Part shown: positions 33,640 through 42,672 of the stretch, in pieces
Position numbering within the stretch: the stretch's first letter is position 1
Layout of the letters: each line of letters begins with the position of its first letter
Origin: Anaerolineae bacterium
Lineage (GTDB): Bacteria > Chloroflexota > Anaerolineae > B4-G1 > SLSP01
DNA length: 64,000 bases
Direction of reading: 5' to 3'
NCBI GenBank assembly: GCA_016931185.1
Contig: JAFGFI010000169.1
Coordinates: forward strand, 1-64,000
The notes under the pieces: generated by a model
Databases searched by the model: none
What the model saw: the letters and a program-made list of their open reading frames with translations, nothing else
What the model was told of the DNA's origin: nothing
Position numbers and translations under genes: made by a program

Positions 33640-33659
33640 CTCGACATAATGTCTATAAT
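33632..33659 (+). promoter_or_regulatory. Promoter of the recQ gene, with a palindrome in the spacer
   Basis: TTGTCA (33632-33637), 16-nt spacer, perfect TATAAT (33654-33659). The spacer contains the 11-bp palindrome GACATAATGTC (33643-33653), a possible repressor site. The GTG start lies 44 nt beyond. Confidence 0.7.
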
Positions 33660-33703
33660 AAAAAAGAAACGTGGAATGTCCATCCTACTTTATAGGAGCA
33701 TAA

Positions 33704-36700
33704 GTGTCGGATACAGCTATTTTAACCCAATTAGGACTCACCCCTGAGCAAGTGCCCGAACTGCGCAGCAACGACCGCAGCCGCGTGCTTAACTTCCTGT
33801 TACGCTGGGAATATCTCGACGAACTTCACGCGTGTCTTGATATTATTATACCCCGCAAGAAACCTTTGCTCTCATTGTTAGATCTACGAATTCACGCATT
33901 GCTGGCCGAAGGTAAACCACAAGCAGCTTTGACTGTAATGAAAGACCGTCTGGAGACTCAGACCCGAACCTCCATTACATCCCAATCGTTATTTGCTCGC
34001 GTACAATTGGCCCTGGGTAATGTAGAACTTGCACAGCGCATCGCGCGCAAAACGCTTGAGGATAATCCAGATAGCCCTATGTCGTGGTCACTGCTAGGGG
34101 AAATGGAACTAGCAGCAGGAAATCAAGAGACCGCGCTGGCTGCTTACCGGCATTTGCAGGCACAGTATCCTCACAGCCGCCCTTACCTCAGCGGGATGGT
34201 AAATGTATACCGCGCGCAGGAAGATTGGGTTACTGCCACCGCTTATGCTGTTCGTTTGTTGCGCACCGCGGAGGAACAGGAAGGGCAACTCTCCATTCAA
34301 CAACTACGCCATCTTTTAAATTATTTCTATGCCAGCGGGGATGCCACCCGCGCGGCGGATTTAGAAGCCGCGCTCGCGCAACGGCACGCGGAGGAGTTAA
34401 GTACACTACAAGCTCATATCGCAGAACTCACTGGGCGCATCGCTATCCAGACAGTCTCACAGGCTCCTGCAACCATACCCACCCCGCCGACTGAATTTCT
34501 ACCTACGTTTGACCAGGTTCCCGTCTCCGAAGCAGAACGTGCCATCATCATAGACGCCCTCCAAAAACTTTTCGGCTTTACCAGGCTCCTGCCAGGACAG
34601 ACGGAAACGATAGCTTGCGCGCTGCGCAATGAAGACGCGCTTACCATCCTGCCCACAGGCGGTGGCAAATCCCTCTGCTATCAAATTCCCGCGTTCCTGG
34701 CAACGGAAGGTATTACCCTGGTCATTTCTCCGCTAATTGCGCTGATGAAGGATCAAGTGGACTCGCTGCCTGATCTCATCCGTAGCCGTGCTACCACTAT
34801 CAATAGTACGTTGGAGAATGACGAGCTACGCTACCGTCTGGAACAGGTGGCGGCGGGTGGGTATCGCATGGTCTATGCCGCCCCGGAACGGCTGCGACAA
34901 GCCCCATTCCTGTATCTGCTGCGCCAGGCGAAGATCAACCGGCTGGTTATTGATGAGGCCCACTGTGTCAGCGTGTGGGGACACGATTTTCGGCCCGATT
35001 ACCTCTTTATTTCCCAGGCACGCGAAATATTGGGGCATCCTCCCCTCCTCGCACTGACCGCCACCGCGCCACCGCGCGTACGGCGCGACATTCTACAACG
35101 TCTGGGAGAAATGCACGTCATCGCCGGGGATGTCACCCGGCCTAATTTACGACTTTCGGTCTTCTATGCCCGTAATGCTGACGACAAGCTCCAACACCTG
35201 CTGGCTTTCTGCAAATCACAGACGGGCAGTGGTATTATTTATGCTGGAACACGCGCGCGCTGTGAACAGATAGCGGCCTTGCTCCGCCAGATGGGATTGG
35301 ATGCCGTTCACTATCATGCCGGTATCTCCAACCGCGCTGCAGTTCAAGATGCCTTTATGAACAACCACACGCGCATCGTTGTGGCGACGGTAGCGTTTGG
35401 AATGGGGATTGATAAGCCCGACATCCGCTTCATCGTCCACTTTGTGCCCCCCCCCTCCTTGGAAGCTTACTACCAGGAAGCTGGGCGCGCGGGGCGTGAC
35501 GGGCAACCTGCCGAATGTTTGCTGATGTATGCCAGCAGCGACCGCGGCACGTTGACGCGCCGCGCCCACGAAAATATAATACCGGTTGAATTCTTGCGCA
35601 AAGTCTACGCGATGGTCAAGCGTCGCTTAAACTCACAAACCGTGGGCCAGATCGCAGCGGCCGACTTGGAACGCGACCTGGGTACAGATGAGACACAGGT
35701 GCGCGTTGCACTCAGTCTCCTAGAAGAGACAGAATTATTGCGACGGGGGATGGATTTACCCCGCAGTGCCCTAATCACCGTCAATCAAGCCGCTAGAAAT
35801 CCGGCCAACGCCCCTGATTTCGCCAGATTCTGTCGCAGCGCGCGTTTGAAACCCGGCCAACCCCTAACCGTGAATCTAATTGAAACAGCACAGGCCGCAC
35901 AGATTCCCTTAGAGCATACAGAGTCAGCGGGTCTGCCTGATGAGGCGGAGCCTTTGGAATTCCGCCTGCTCGCGTGGGCCGATGCAGGATGGATTACCTA
36001 TTCTCCCTCCGGTCGTGATTTAGCATTGAGCCTCCCCACGCCCCCTACGGATGCGGCGGAACGCGTAGCTACCTTATTGGAACGTCACACCACGATCCAG
36101 GAACAACGGGTGGATGAGATTGCGGCCTATGCACAGACGGGTCGCTGTCGTCATGGCTACCTGAATGCATATTTGGGAGGACGCACTATCGAGCATTGCG
36201 AGGCATGCGACAACTGCGTTTCCACCGCTGCTTTGCCTGACGCTGACTTGCCTGACACGCGTGCACAATTGCTAACGATCTTGCGTGTCCTGGCAAATGT
36301 AGCCGGATGGGGGCGGGCCACGTTGACGTCCATCCTGCGCGGAGAGGCAGATGCCCCGGGGCAACACGATGCAGAATTTGGCGCGCTGGCCTTCCGTTCT
36401 AACACAGCCGTCGGTAAACTGATTACTCTACTCGAAGAAGGTAATTTTATCGCTCCTCAGACCCTGAGCCACGGTGGGGTTTCATTACAAATCACACCTG
36501 CTGGCCGCGCCGCTATGAAAGACCCAACATGTTTAGATGCATATCTGCCCAAAAAACGTACCGATCGACGTACCCAGGCCACTACAGCGCGCCCCCAACA
36601 GCACACACTTACGGGAGAAGTCATAACCGAGTCTGAAGTTGACAAAACTCTCTACGAGAAACTACGTGCCTGGCGTCTGGAATTGGCGCAGGCACAGAAA

Positions 36701-36880
36701 GTTCCAGCCTATGTTATTTGCTCCAATGATGCACTCAAAGACATCGCGACCCTCCAACCCACAACCTTGGAAGCATTAGAAACCATCAAAGGCATTGGCT
36801 CAAAAAAATTAGAGCAATATGGCGAAAAGATATTAGAATTAGTACAGGTACATAAGGCGGACGTGAAACGTGATATCTAA
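33704..36880 (+). CDS. RecQ-family DNA helicase with N-terminal TPR region
   Basis: A 1058-residue 3'-5' helicase. Residues about 1-250 are helical repeats of TPR type (for example ALLAEGKPQAALTVMKDRL, LGEMELAAGNQETALAAYRH), absent from standard RecQ. The helicase core follows: LLPGQTETIACAL (motif 0), LPTGGGKSLCYQIPA (Walker A, about 316-323), VIDEAHCVSVWGHDFRPDY (DEAH), LALTATAPPRVRRD and GRAGRDGQPAECLL (motif VI). A RQC-type zinc site (CRHGYLNAYLGG...CEACDNC) and a C-terminal HRDC domain (TLEALETIKGIGSKKLEQYG) complete it. GTG start with TAGGAG. It probably unwinds recombination or repair intermediates; the TPR part may bind a partner. Confidence 0.9.
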   Translation: MSDTAILTQLGLTPEQVPELRSNDRSRVLNFLLRWEYLDELHACLDIIIPRKKPLLSLLDLRIHALLAEGKPQAALTVMKDRLETQTRTSITSQSLFARVQLALGNVELAQRIARKTLEDNPDSPMSWSLLGEMELAAGNQETALAAYRHLQAQYPHSRPYLSGMVNVYRAQEDWVTATAYAVRLLRTAEEQEGQLSIQQLRHLLNYFYASGDATRAADLEAALAQRHAEELSTLQAHIAELTGRIAIQTVSQAPATIPTPPTEFLPTFDQVPVSEAERAIIIDALQKLFGFTRLLPGQTETIACALRNEDALTILPTGGGKSLCYQIPAFLATEGITLVISPLIALMKDQVDSLPDLIRSRATTINSTLENDELRYRLEQVAAGGYRMVYAAPERLRQAPFLYLLRQAKINRLVIDEAHCVSVWGHDFRPDYLFISQAREILGHPPLLALTATAPPRVRRDILQRLGEMHVIAGDVTRPNLRLSVFYARNADDKLQHLLAFCKSQTGSGIIYAGTRARCEQIAALLRQMGLDAVHYHAGISNRAAVQDAFMNNHTRIVVATVAFGMGIDKPDIRFIVHFVPPPSLEAYYQEAGRAGRDGQPAECLLMYASSDRGTLTRRAHENIIPVEFLRKVYAMVKRRLNSQTVGQIAAADLERDLGTDETQVRVALSLLEETELLRRGMDLPRSALITVNQAARNPANAPDFARFCRSARLKPGQPLTVNLIETAQAAQIPLEHTESAGLPDEAEPLEFRLLAWADAGWITYSPSGRDLALSLPTPPTDAAERVATLLERHTTIQEQRVDEIAAYAQTGRCRHGYLNAYLGGRTIEHCEACDNCVSTAALPDADLPDTRAQLLTILRVLANVAGWGRATLTSILRGEADAPGQHDAEFGALAFRSNTAVGKLITLLEEGNFIAPQTLSHGGVSLQITPAGRAAMKDPTCLDAYLPKKRTDRRTQATTARPQQHTLTGEVITESEVDKTLYEKLRAWRLELAQAQKVPAYVICSNDALKDIATLQPTTLEALETIKGIGSKKLEQYGEKILELVQVHKADVKRDI

Positions 36881-36900
36881 TTCGCAACTCATAATTCGTA
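36868..36900. repeat. gtgaaacgtgata/aattcg degenerate repeat
   Basis: The last codons of recQ and the gap before the next gene consist of gtgaaacgtgata and aattcgcaactcataattcg units, matching repeats elsewhere in the window. Confidence 0.45.
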
Positions 36901-36911
36901 CAGGAGGTTAT

Positions 36912-38024
36912 ATGTCTATACAGATGCCAAGTCTAACTGTGTTACCGGAAAGTCCATTTGTGGCGTTGTCCCCGGATTGGGAGGCTTTTCGCGACTGTAT
37001 TTTGCGCAAGGGAACGCCTGCGAGAGTCCACCATATTGAATTATTTTTGGATGGGGAAGTACAGGAGGCAATTGCTAAACAGTTTCGCTTGTGGGATAAT
37101 CTGGATGAAGCAGATCCAGCGTTTCCTTATCAACGCGCGGTGCGTATCCAGCGCTTCTTGGGTTACGATTATGTTCGCCAGGGTGTGGATGCGCTAGAAA
37201 TGCCCCTCAAACGCCACATCACGCAGGATACCGCAGATATGCAGAGGGCGGCTGGACGCTCTTATGTAGATGAATCCCGGGGACCGATTTCTAATTGGGC
37301 AGAGTTTGAAGCATATCCCTGGCCCGACCCGGAACAGGTAACCACACGGGGATTAGAATGGTATGAACAGCATCTGCCCGACGACATGTGTGTGGTAGGC
37401 AGCGGTGGCTTCGCGCATTTTGCCGAGTATCTCACGTGGCTTATGGGGTACGAGACGTTATGTTATGCGTTATACAACCATCGAGATTTGGTGCAGGCTA
37501 TTGCCGGCCGGCTGTTAACATTGTACACAGTGATGTTAGAGCGTATCCTGGAATTTAACCGTGTCAAAATCGTTTGGGGCAGCGATGACATGGGATTCAA
37601 GACCGGACCGATGATCAGCCCAGACGATTTGCGCGCGTTCGTGCTGCCCGGCCACAAACAAATGGCCGCGATGGCCCATGCCGCGGGCAAACCCTATTTG
37701 TTACACTCGTGCGGCAATCTGAACACGATTATGACAGACTTAATCGAGGATGTGCAGATTGACGCCAAGCATTCCTTTGAGGATACAATCGAGGATGTGC
37801 GCGATCTCAAATTCACGTATGGGAAACGTATAGCACTCCTCGGCGGCATTGATGTTGACTTTCTTTGTCGCACCAACGAGGTTGCTGTACGCGAGCGGGT
37901 GCGCAATACGCTTGAAGTCTGTATGCCCGGTGGCGGTTACTGCTTAGGCACAGGGAACAGCGTCACGAACTATATTCCCTTGAAGAATTATCTAGCGATG
38001 GTAGAGGAAGGACGGAAATGGTAA
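36912..38024 (+). CDS. Uroporphyrinogen decarboxylase family protein (URO-D-like)
   Basis: A 370-residue TIM-barrel protein of the URO-D superfamily. Seen are the FAEYLTWLMGYETL region, WGSDDMGFKTGPMISPD, HSCGNLNTIMTDLIEDVQIDAKHSFED and LLGGIDVDFLCR. It lacks the canonical heme-enzyme N-terminus with the Arg-rich PVWFMRQAGR motif, so true uroporphyrinogen decarboxylation is unlikely. Relatives are corrinoid- or methyl-transfer enzymes and proteins of unknown function. AGGAGGT precedes the ATG at 36912; the longer frame from 36870 is coded by repeat DNA. No corrinoid protein lies nearby. Confidence 0.82.
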   Translation: MSIQMPSLTVLPESPFVALSPDWEAFRDCILRKGTPARVHHIELFLDGEVQEAIAKQFRLWDNLDEADPAFPYQRAVRIQRFLGYDYVRQGVDALEMPLKRHITQDTADMQRAAGRSYVDESRGPISNWAEFEAYPWPDPEQVTTRGLEWYEQHLPDDMCVVGSGGFAHFAEYLTWLMGYETLCYALYNHRDLVQAIAGRLLTLYTVMLERILEFNRVKIVWGSDDMGFKTGPMISPDDLRAFVLPGHKQMAAMAHAAGKPYLLHSCGNLNTIMTDLIEDVQIDAKHSFEDTIEDVRDLKFTYGKRIALLGGIDVDFLCRTNEVAVRERVRNTLEVCMPGGGYCLGTGNSVTNYIPLKNYLAMVEEGRKW

Positions 38025-38037
38025 TCAAGGAGGAATT

Positions 38038-39093
38038 ATGAACCCAGAACGCCCAGATTTGAGTACCCTTCCAGAGGAAATTGTGGCATATATTGAAAGT
38101 TTGGAAGCTGAGCTTGCGCGGTTCACCGTGCCCAAAGTAAAGCTATCTCAGATGGAAGAAGATATATCCGATGAACCGATTGATGAACCCAGTGAACCGC
38201 CGACAACGATCAACATGGTTACTATTAGCCGGAGCGGGATGGCAAAACGCACTCCGCGTCATCTCTACTCCCGCCAGCGACGCGGGGGAATGGGAATCTT
38301 TGACCTGGATACTTCTGAGGATGATCCACCCATTGTGATTACACTTGCTGATGAGGCTCAGACATTGATTCTATTCAGCAATGTGGGACGATGTTACCGG
38401 ATGCCGGCCAGCAAGCTCCCGGAGTCCCCGGTACGCGCGCGTGGCTTGCGCCTGGCGGAACTCATCCCTCTGCGCGATGGGGAACACATCGTCGCTGCAT
38501 TGCCGGAAAAAGGGGGCACGCATGTTATTCTGCTCAGCGAACGCGGCTGGGTACAACCGGTGCGTGCCAGTTTTGTCGGTCCCAGTATGATTCCCGGCGT
38601 TACCTACTACGATGCAGCCAAACGCGGATCTCTCGTCGCCGTGTGCTGGAGCGACGGGAACGGGGAGATTCTTATCGCCACCCGGCAGGGACAAGGCATC
38701 CGCTTCCCAGAACGGTTGATTTCTGATAGCGGCACCCTTGGCATCCGCCTGGACCGTGAAGATGCGGCCGTCGCTGTAGCCTCTGTCACCGATGAAAGTG
38801 GTGTTTTCCTGCTCAGCACGGATGGCAAAGGCTCGATCCGGACGATGGAGGGTTTCCGCGCTAATAAGATGCCCGGCGCAGGTGGTAAAGTAGTCCTTAA
38901 AACCGACACACTGATCGGCGCAGTCAGGGTTGACACAGCGGATGATATTTTCATCATCTCACGCAACAGTAAAATCATTCGCTTCCAGGCAAAAGAAGTG
39001 CCACCCAAAACCGGCGTCGTCCAGGGCGTCAACTGTATGAGCTTGCGTGGGGATGAGACCATGGCGGTGGTAGTAGCAAAGATGTCAGAGTGA
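38038..39093 (+). CDS. Stand-alone GyrA/ParC C-terminal domain (beta-pinwheel) protein
   Basis: A 351-residue protein that matches only the C-terminal DNA-wrapping domain of gyrase/topoisomerase IV A subunits; the breakage-reunion domain with the active-site Tyr is missing. The first blade begins with QRRGGMG at 80-86, a GyrA-box-like motif. Repeated blades follow, for example LILFSNVGRCYRMPASKLPE, LLSERGWVQPV, ILIATRQGQGIRFPE and FLLSTDGKGSIRTMEGF. The N-terminal 60 residues are acidic and Pro/Glu-rich. It lies 14 nt after the URO-D-like gene with a strong AAGGAGGA site. It could constrain DNA or modulate gyrase; this is inference. Confidence 0.85.
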   Translation: MNPERPDLSTLPEEIVAYIESLEAELARFTVPKVKLSQMEEDISDEPIDEPSEPPTTINMVTISRSGMAKRTPRHLYSRQRRGGMGIFDLDTSEDDPPIVITLADEAQTLILFSNVGRCYRMPASKLPESPVRARGLRLAELIPLRDGEHIVAALPEKGGTHVILLSERGWVQPVRASFVGPSMIPGVTYYDAAKRGSLVAVCWSDGNGEILIATRQGQGIRFPERLISDSGTLGIRLDREDAAVAVASVTDESGVFLLSTDGKGSIRTMEGFRANKMPGAGGKVVLKTDTLIGAVRVDTADDIFIISRNSKIIRFQAKEVPPKTGVVQGVNCMSLRGDETMAVVVAKMSE

Positions 39094-39134
39094 TAAAGCG
39101 GCAGAGAGTAAGGGAGTAGGAAACAAAGTAATAA

Positions 39135-39437
39135 AGAGGTATCTATAGAACGACAGGCTGTCACCTGGGTTATTTGACTGGTGCGCGGCACAGCCATCTG
39201 GACAGTGGCGGTTATAATCTTGATCAGACCGCCGCTAAGAAGGGGAAGACACTTACACCGGCTGGCGTGGCAGAGAGCCTGATTGACGAGGAACGCTGGC
39301 GGCAGGTCTTGAGTAGCCTCGTTGTTTGCTTCTTTGCGCGAAAGATCTACAAGCCGGAGAGCGTGCAGGCTGTCCTGAACAGTGCCGGTTTTGAGTGGAC
39401 GAAAACCAATTTTGAGCAGTTAGGCACTATGAGCTAG
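39135..39437 (+). pseudogene. Remnant of an aldehyde:ferredoxin oxidoreductase C-terminal region
   Basis: An open stretch of about 100 codons reads TTGCHLGYLTGARHSHLDSG, then SLIDEERWRQVLSSLVVCFF and SAGFEWTKTNFEQLG. These resemble the C-terminal part of tungsten-containing aldehyde:ferredoxin oxidoreductases, where a HLDNAGY-like segment and a VCxF segment occur. There is no start codon with a ribosome site, no N-terminal cofactor domain and an early stop, so it looks like a decayed fragment. The flanks (39094-39134 and 39437-39497) are repeat-like low-complexity DNA, including a taggagttaggag/ctaacttctaact pair. Confidence 0.5.
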
Positions 39438-39497
39438 GAGTTAGGAGTGATGAGGATCGCTTTCCCCTAACTTCTAACTCTTAATTCACAGCCTGCA

Positions 39498-40496
39498 ATG
39501 GAGTCAACTATGCCTGAAGAATCCTCGTGTGTATGGACGTATCAAGGCTATGAACTAGATAAAGGTAATTTCACCACGGCGATGGTTCACCTGTACCGGG
39601 CGGAGGTGACGCGCATGAACTTGTGGCGCAATCGCCTGGATACCACCACCAACTGGGCAGTGGTAACTACCGCCGGGGCACTCACATTTGTCTTTAGCTC
39701 CACGCAAAATCCACACTTTGTGCTGCTGCTGGTACTACTATTGGTACTCTTCTTTCTCAATGTTGAAGCCCGTCGCTATATGTATTACTCACTGTGGTAT
39801 CATCGGGCGCGACTGCTAGAGACGCAATTCTTCGCCGCGATGATTACGCCACCTTTTGGCCCCGCGCCGGATTGGGGCGATAAACTCAGCGAGACGCTAC
39901 GCGAACCGGCCTTTCCCATTTCCCACTGGGAGGCATTAGGGAATCGTTACCGGCGCAATTATATTTATATTTTAACTCTGCTCCTGGTCAGTTGGTTTCT
40001 TAAGCTAACACTGCATCCAATTCCCGCCACCGATTTACAAACGATCGTCGCCCGTGCCTGCATCGAAGCTACAATTCCCGGGTACCTTATCATCGGCGCG
40101 GTGCTCACCATCTACTTTTTCCTCTCTGCGCTTGCGTTGGTGGGCTACTTGCGTTTCAAAAAACGTGGCATGCACCCAAAGCCGGATTGGCAACAGGACG
40201 GCCCCGCATGGTACAAACCCGAACCCATGCCCAACTTGGCCGTGATTGTTACCAATCGTAAAGATGAGGTCGCCACACGGTTGATGAAAGAACTAGGGCG
40301 CGGTGTCACTGCGCTAGAAGGCATAGGTATGTACACGCAGCAGACCCGCGATGTGTTGCTTTGCGCGATCACGGATGTACAGGTCGGTCACCTGCAACAA
40401 ATTGCGCGTGATCTGGATCCCGATAGTTTTGTTGTCGTCACCCAGGCCAACGCCGTACGCGGCGGGCACTTCCAGAAACAAGAGCCACCGAGTTAA
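39498..40496 (+). CDS. DUF2270 membrane protein with C-terminal DUF2179-like domain
   Basis: A 332-residue protein. The first part is DUF2270: MVHLYRAEVTRMNLWRNRLDTTTNWAV, then paired membrane helices at about 55-95 and 155-220. After a linker (KPDWQQDGPAWYKPEP) comes a soluble C-terminal domain, NLAVIVTNRKDEVATRLMKELGRGVTALEGIGMYTQQTRDVLLC, which resembles DUF2179, the cytoplasmic domain of YitT-type proteins and a suspected ligand-binding module. The ATG at 39510, preceded by GGAG, is an alternative start. Function is unknown; position alone gives no clue. Confidence 0.8.
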   Translation: MESTMPEESSCVWTYQGYELDKGNFTTAMVHLYRAEVTRMNLWRNRLDTTTNWAVVTTAGALTFVFSSTQNPHFVLLLVLLLVLFFLNVEARRYMYYSLWYHRARLLETQFFAAMITPPFGPAPDWGDKLSETLREPAFPISHWEALGNRYRRNYIYILTLLLVSWFLKLTLHPIPATDLQTIVARACIEATIPGYLIIGAVLTIYFFLSALALVGYLRFKKRGMHPKPDWQQDGPAWYKPEPMPNLAVIVTNRKDEVATRLMKELGRGVTALEGIGMYTQQTRDVLLCAITDVQVGHLQQIARDLDPDSFVVVTQANAVRGGHFQKQEPPS

Positions 40497-40527
40497 GAAG
40501 AGAAAACAGACATTCCGATCCGTCTAC

Positions 40528-42672
40528 TTAATCTCCTTGCGGCGTTTCTGAAGGTTCGGGGAGCGGAGTGATGGACAAACCATAATAGGTCTCGACCATC
40601 TGGCGAAACATAGGGGCAGCGACATCAGAGCCTTCGCCCGCGTTTTCTACGATAATGGCCAGGGCAATTTGGGGGTCGTCAGCAGGGAAGTAGCCAGCAA
40701 ACCAGGAATGAGGTTCTTCATCACTGATAGGAGATTCCGCGGTGCCAGTCTTTCCCGCAACCGGAATATCAAGCCCTCCAAAACGGTGCGTAGCAGTACC
40801 TATCGGGAGAGTAGTCACACCTAACAAAGCAGTCCGAATAACATGGAGATTCTCTTTCGAAATGGGCAGCGTACCCGTAGCCTGAACAGTCGTCACCTGT
40901 TCAGGGATACCATTTCCCGCTGCAATACGTTCGACCAGGTGAGCGCGATAGAGGGTTCCGCCATTAGCAACGGCAGCGAGCATCCGCGCCACCTGTAATG
41001 GATTGACCAGAAGGAATCCCTGTCCAATGCACAGATTGACCGTATCACCCGTACCCCAGATTTCCTGGTAGGTACTGAATTTCCATTCCGGGTCAGGGAC
41101 CAATCCCTCCGCCTCGGCTATTTCCTCCAATCCGGTTAGCTGTCCTAACCCAAAAGCACGGGCATACGTAGGAAGCAGATTCTGATCCAGGCCATCCAAA
41201 TGTTTACCGACCTCGTAAAAGGTCACGTTGCAAGAAGCACTGAGTGCATCTTGAAGCGTGATAGTCCCATGACCCGTGGTCAGCCAGCAAAATTTGCGAT
41301 TGGGAGAGCCAAGTCCATCCCAGTACCCCGGGCATGTGAAAGCCATTTGGGAAGTGAGTCCGCCGGCCTCCAATGCAGCCGCCAGAGTCACGATTTTGAA
41401 AACGGAACCAGAAGGATAAAGACCCAGCGTGGCGCGATTTAACAATGGCCGGTCGGGATGGGAGAGTACAGATTGACGCTCCCATTCATCGGTAGAATGA
41501 ATAAAGATATTATTATCAAAACCTGGTGCACTGGCAAGTGCAATGATACCCCCGGTATTGACGTCCATCGCAACCATCGCGCCACGCCGGTCTCCCAAGA
41601 TTTGCTCAGCAGCTTGCTGTAGATCGCGATCTAACGTGGTGTAGATCGCGCGCCCTCGCTCCGGTTGACGTTCGGCAAGGCTACGGACGTAATTACGATC
41701 GGTATCCACAATGTAGAGCCTTCCGCCATTGCGTCCGGCTAAAATCGTTTCTCCCCAAGCTTCCAATCCGGAAATACCAACCCACGCATCATCACGATAG
41801 CCACGACGGCGATACACCTCAAGTTGTTCCGCCGGAATGAGAGAGAGCCAGCCTACCACGTGCGCGCCCACCCCATCCTGGGGGTACAAACGTCCCGCGC
41901 GCTCGCGGCGTTCGATACCGGGCAGAGAAAACAATTCATTATAATAAAGGCTTTCATCGCCACTGATATCTTGGATAGGGATATACCAGTTAGAGGGTTG
42001 GCCGGCATAAATAGCCTGGATATCCTCCGGGGACATACTTAGTATAGAAGACAAAGTAGTAAGTAAAGTGGTTTCGTCCACAATCTGATCGGGAATTACG
42101 CCCACGGTAACAATCGCGCTAGGAATTGCCAATCCTGCGCCATTACGGTCATAAATATTGGCACGTGGAGGAACTTGAAAGTCAACGACAAAAACATTTC
42201 CCCCTTTCAAATCCGGCCAGATCGTGTGGGGTTGCCATTGAATCCACCATTGGTCTTGTTCTCTAACTAAATTAAGCTGATTCTCGGCCTTTAAGGCACC
42301 AAAGATCGCTGTATGCCACAGCTCTGTAAACTGAATCCATGCAGCATCGCCCTCTAAACTCAAGGCAGTAGGCGTTAACGTCACGCTAAGCGTCGTCGTC
42401 GCATTGAGGTTGCTGCGGTGAGCGGATTCAAAATCCTCTAAAGATAATCCCGCGCGCAGAGTGGGAGACAACAAATTATACATCTGCTCGTAGGTTTCTT
42501 GTTCCCACGCGCCGAGATAGATACGTCCTACCGATTCCGGTGCGGAAATATCTACCGTCGGCGAGGGTAACACCACGGTTGCTGTGGGAGTCGATACCGG
42601 CGTGGGCGTCAATAATGTACAGCCGGTACTCAGAATAAAAATAAAAAGCCAAAGATGGTGTAATGTTTTCAT
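40528..42672 (-). CDS. Penicillin-binding protein (transpeptidase, MecA/PBP2-like)
   Basis: A 714-residue class B penicillin-binding protein that cross-links peptidoglycan outside the membrane. The N-terminus is a lipoprotein signal (LFIFILSTGC), followed by a Thr/Pro linker, an NTF2-like MecA_N domain (about 45-155), a dimerisation domain (RANIYDRNGAGLA onward) and a transpeptidase domain with the motifs SVFK (in YPSGSVFKIVT), SCN (SASCNVTF) and KTGT (AGKTGTAES). The ATG at 42672 is chosen since the longer frame has no signal and lies inside maf. It overlaps maf by 4 nt, so both are coupled. The MecA_N-type layout is often linked to low beta-lactam affinity, which cannot be judged here. Confidence 0.9.
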   Translation of the reverse strand: MKTLHHLWLFIFILSTGCTLLTPTPVSTPTATVVLPSPTVDISAPESVGRIYLGAWEQETYEQMYNLLSPTLRAGLSLEDFESAHRSNLNATTTLSVTLTPTALSLEGDAAWIQFTELWHTAIFGALKAENQLNLVREQDQWWIQWQPHTIWPDLKGGNVFVVDFQVPPRANIYDRNGAGLAIPSAIVTVGVIPDQIVDETTLLTTLSSILSMSPEDIQAIYAGQPSNWYIPIQDISGDESLYYNELFSLPGIERRERAGRLYPQDGVGAHVVGWLSLIPAEQLEVYRRRGYRDDAWVGISGLEAWGETILAGRNGGRLYIVDTDRNYVRSLAERQPERGRAIYTTLDRDLQQAAEQILGDRRGAMVAMDVNTGGIIALASAPGFDNNIFIHSTDEWERQSVLSHPDRPLLNRATLGLYPSGSVFKIVTLAAALEAGGLTSQMAFTCPGYWDGLGSPNRKFCWLTTGHGTITLQDALSASCNVTFYEVGKHLDGLDQNLLPTYARAFGLGQLTGLEEIAEAEGLVPDPEWKFSTYQEIWGTGDTVNLCIGQGFLLVNPLQVARMLAAVANGGTLYRAHLVERIAAGNGIPEQVTTVQATGTLPISKENLHVIRTALLGVTTLPIGTATHRFGGLDIPVAGKTGTAESPISDEEPHSWFAGYFPADDPQIALAIIVENAGEGSDVAAPMFRQMVETYYGLSITPLPEPSETPQGD

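Noticed and set aside
36912..38024. True uroporphyrinogen decarboxylase (hemE)
   Set aside because: The N-terminal Arg-rich substrate motif of HemE is absent and no other heme genes are nearby.
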